64,000 nt of DNA from Xanthomonas arboricola pv. populi (GTDB lineage Bacteria > Pseudomonadota > Gammaproteobacteria > Xanthomonadales > Xanthomonadaceae), in assembly GCF_002939945.1 (NCBI RefSeq), contig NZ_MDEB01000001.1, forward strand, positions 1,043,606 through 1,107,605, in the 5' to 3' direction. Below the pieces are notes generated by a model. That model was not told the origin of the DNA and searched no databases. It was given only the letters and a program-made list of their open reading frames with translations. This document shows positions 62,476 to 64,000 of the stretch, in pieces (positions within the stretch are counted from its first letter, which is position 1; the number at the start of each line of letters is the position of its first letter). A program made the position numbers and the translations under genes.

Positions 62476-62484
62476 TTATCCACA
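62476..62484. promoter_or_regulatory. Consensus DnaA box upstream of mraZ
   Basis: TTATCCACA, an exact match to the strong DnaA box, in an AT-rich stretch about 70 bases upstream of the mraZ -35. A weaker relative, TTGTCAACA, lies at 62399-62407. Confidence 0.6.
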
Positions 62485-62620
62485 AGTTGCTGTTTCATCT
62501 CAGATTTTGAGATTGAACAAAAATTCAGGGGCGTGAAGGCCATGTAAACCCGACCGCAGTCTCACTTCACGCTGCGCCAGCTGCACATGGTCAATGCGCA
62601 AACAGGCGACAATCGGCGGC

Positions 62621-63376
62621 ATGTGCCTGGTCGCTCTTGCCTGGAAAACCCACCCGCGCTGGCGCCTGCTGCTGGCGGGCAACCGCGATGAACTCCACGA
62701 GCGCCCGACCGCTGCGCTGGCGCGCTGGCCAGCACCCGCCGACGGCGTGCTGGCAGGCCGCGACCTGCGCTCGGGCGGCAGTTGGGTGGGTCTGGGCAGC
62801 GACGGGCGCGCCGCGGTCGTGACCAACGTGCGCGACCCGCTCGCCACCGCATCCGGCCGCTCGCGCGGACATCTCATTGCCGATTACCTGGCCGGCAGCC
62901 TGGACGCGGCCGTTTACGCCAGAGACCTGGCAGCGGCCGCGCACGAATTCCCGCCATTCAATCTATTGCTGTGCGACGCCGAGCGCTGCGAGCACCTCAG
63001 CAATCACCCGCCGTTGGCACGCACGTTGGCGCCCGGCATCCACGGCATGTCCAACGGCCCGCTGGATGCGCACTGGCCAAAGACCGCTGCACTGACTGCG
63101 GTCCTGCACGATTGGTGCGCTGCAGGCAGCGACGACCTGCAACCGCTGTGGACCGCCCTGGGCAACCACGCCATCGCGCCCGACGCCGCCCTGCCCCACA
63201 CCGGCGTGGACTTGCCCACCGAACGCCTGCTCTCGGCCGCCTTCATCGACGGACCCAGCTACGGCACCCGCGCCAGTACCATCGTCGCGGTGGATCGCCA
63301 GGGCAGCGGCTTCATCCACGAACGCCGCTTCGGCCCGAACGGCATCTTCCAGGGCGGGACGCGGCTGGACATTTAG
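62621..63376 (+). CDS. NRDE-family protein (TANGO2 homologue)
   Basis: 251 residues of the Ntn-hydrolase-like NRDE/TANGO2 family. MCLVALAWKTHPRWRLLLAG exposes Cys2 after Met removal, the possible nucleophile; GNRDELHERPTAAL is the NRDE signature; GGSWVGLGSDGRAAVVTNVR and PYGTRASTIVAVD-like text follow. The frame is open to 62594, but Cys must follow the start Met, so 62621 is chosen. In eukaryotes TANGO2 is linked to heme and lipid handling; the bacterial role is unclear. Divergent from mraZ. Confidence 0.9.
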   Translation: MCLVALAWKTHPRWRLLLAGNRDELHERPTAALARWPAPADGVLAGRDLRSGGSWVGLGSDGRAAVVTNVRDPLATASGRSRGHLIADYLAGSLDAAVYARDLAAAAHEFPPFNLLLCDAERCEHLSNHPPLARTLAPGIHGMSNGPLDAHWPKTAALTAVLHDWCAAGSDDLQPLWTALGNHAIAPDAALPHTGVDLPTERLLSAAFIDGPSYGTRASTIVAVDRQGSGFIHERRFGPNGIFQGGTRLDI

Positions 63377-63469
63377 AGACACCGGAACTGCTTGGCGGGA
63401 CGATGAGGCAAGAAACACCGGGCCTGGCCCACGCATCGCCCCCGTAGGCCGGGCAAATGCAGATTGCCC

Positions 63470-63800
63470 AGCACCACTTCTCCCGCCTGCGGGAGAAGGT
63501 GGCGCGCAGCGCCTGATGAGGGGATGGGCAAACCGTCCCCACGGCGCCCCCATCCGCCCTTCGGGCACCTTCCCCCGCAAGCGGTGGAAGGCAGATATCT
63601 CCGGGACCGCTCTTCCCCTTCCCGCAAGCCGGGAGGACGCAGACCGCCTCGCACCCCTTCTCCCGCCTGCGGGAGAAGGTGGCGCCCAGCGCCGGATGAG
63701 GGTGGGATCCGCCACGTATTCCCGCGCTGCCCCCATCCGCCCTTCGGGCACCTTCCCCCGCAAGCGGTGGAAGGCAAAAAAGATCTGGACCCGCCCGTTC
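63470..63800. repeat. Two copies of the TTCTCCCG-type element
   Basis: TTCTCCCGCCTGCGGGAGAA occurs at about 63478 and 63659 (offset 181). Each is followed after some 70 bases by CCCATCCGCCCTTCGGGCAC and CTTCCCCCGCAAGCGGTGGA. ORFs here are repeat translations (LPPLAGEGARRADGG) and are not genes. Confidence 0.75.
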
Positions 63801-64000
63801 CCCTCCGCAAGCCGGGAGAAGGACGCAACAGTGATTACCAGGCAATTCCATCGACAGCAGTTCCATCGATGGCAGACGACCCGACGCTCCAGCAGTGCAC
63901 CCGAGTGCAAGCCCCCTTGAGTCAAGGGGGCGCGGCGACAGCCGCGGGGGTGTGGCATGCGCGGAGCGGGACCCGCGGTTTGTACCGCCGAAAGCGGTAC
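63801..64000. other. Terminal stretch, no gene seen
   Basis: Contains CCCCCTTGAGTCAAGGGGGC (63911-63930), a strong short hairpin. It resembles the CCCCTTGGTAAGGGG hairpin near 40000. No coding sequence supported to the window end. Confidence 0.45.

Noticed and set aside
63470-63800. CRISPR-like spacing of repeated units
   Set aside because: Only two copies 181 bases apart with internal hairpins; no constant short repeat with unique spacers and no cas genes.
62963-63958. 331-residue minus-strand ORF at the window end
   Set aside because: Its sequence is translated intergenic repeat plus the complement of the NRDE gene.

Overview
The window is a GC-rich (about 65%) gammaproteobacterial chromosome segment. 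Gene order, protein sequences and repeat families point to Xanthomonas. Nearly all of it is single-copy chromosomal core, with one small accessory or degenerate stretch (about 22.9-28.7 kb) and a high load of short dispersed repeats between genes. I see no rRNA, tRNA, CRISPR array, prophage or intact insertion sequence.

Layout. 1-9 kb: end of an aldo/keto reductase, a NupC-type nucleoside transporter, a frameshifted ribokinase, dusB, two minus-strand genes (DUF457 membrane protein and an LpxH-like phosphatase) and metK. 9.6-21 kb, mostly minus strand: a histidine acid phosphatase lipoprotein, a translationally coupled tetR/DUF4105/lipase operon, ppc and a secreted S9 peptidase. 21-22.7 kb: ahcY behind a SAH riboswitch. 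22.9-28.7 kb: a lipoprotein plus an effector with lysozyme-like, peptidoglycan-binding and XVIPCD regions (a likely antibacterial type IV secretion effector with its immunity protein), then a TPR/SUKH-like gene, small unknown genes and three broken genes. 28.9-37.4 kb: DUF3228, DUF2058, a zinc-ribbon membrane protein, a secreted alpha-amylase, galactose dehydrogenase, a quinone oxidoreductase and metF. 37.6-43.9 kb: a kinase, a Nudix/ThiE-like fusion, a VOC protein, secA and an M23 peptidase. 44-62.3 kb: dciA and the complete minus-strand division and cell-wall (dcw) cluster mraZ-rsmH-ftsL-ftsI-murE-murF-mraY-ftsW-murG-murC-ddlB-ftsQ-ftsA-ftsZ-lpxC. 62.6-63.4 kb: an NRDE/TANGO2 protein, then repeats to the end.

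How the genes work together. MetK, AhcY and MetF cover the activated-methyl cycle and its one-carbon supply but sit apart under different controls: a SAH riboswitch for ahcY and a palindromic operator for metF. The dcw genes are joined by stop-start overlaps (ATGA, GTGA, TGATG), so translation is probably coupled from mraZ to ftsI, from ftsI through murE, murF, mraY, ftsW, murG and murC to ddlB, and from ftsQ to ftsA. The cluster begins with a promoter overlapped by five 10-bp-spaced G-rich boxes that fit an MraZ operator.

The most striking items are the effector/immunity pair, and a family of hairpin elements built of GGGAATC heptamers that has entered the dcw cluster at five places. In three of them it has replaced the C-terminal tails of MurG, FtsQ and RsmH while keeping the stop-start overlap with the next gene. 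Everything rests on reading the sequence and ORFs; no database search was run.
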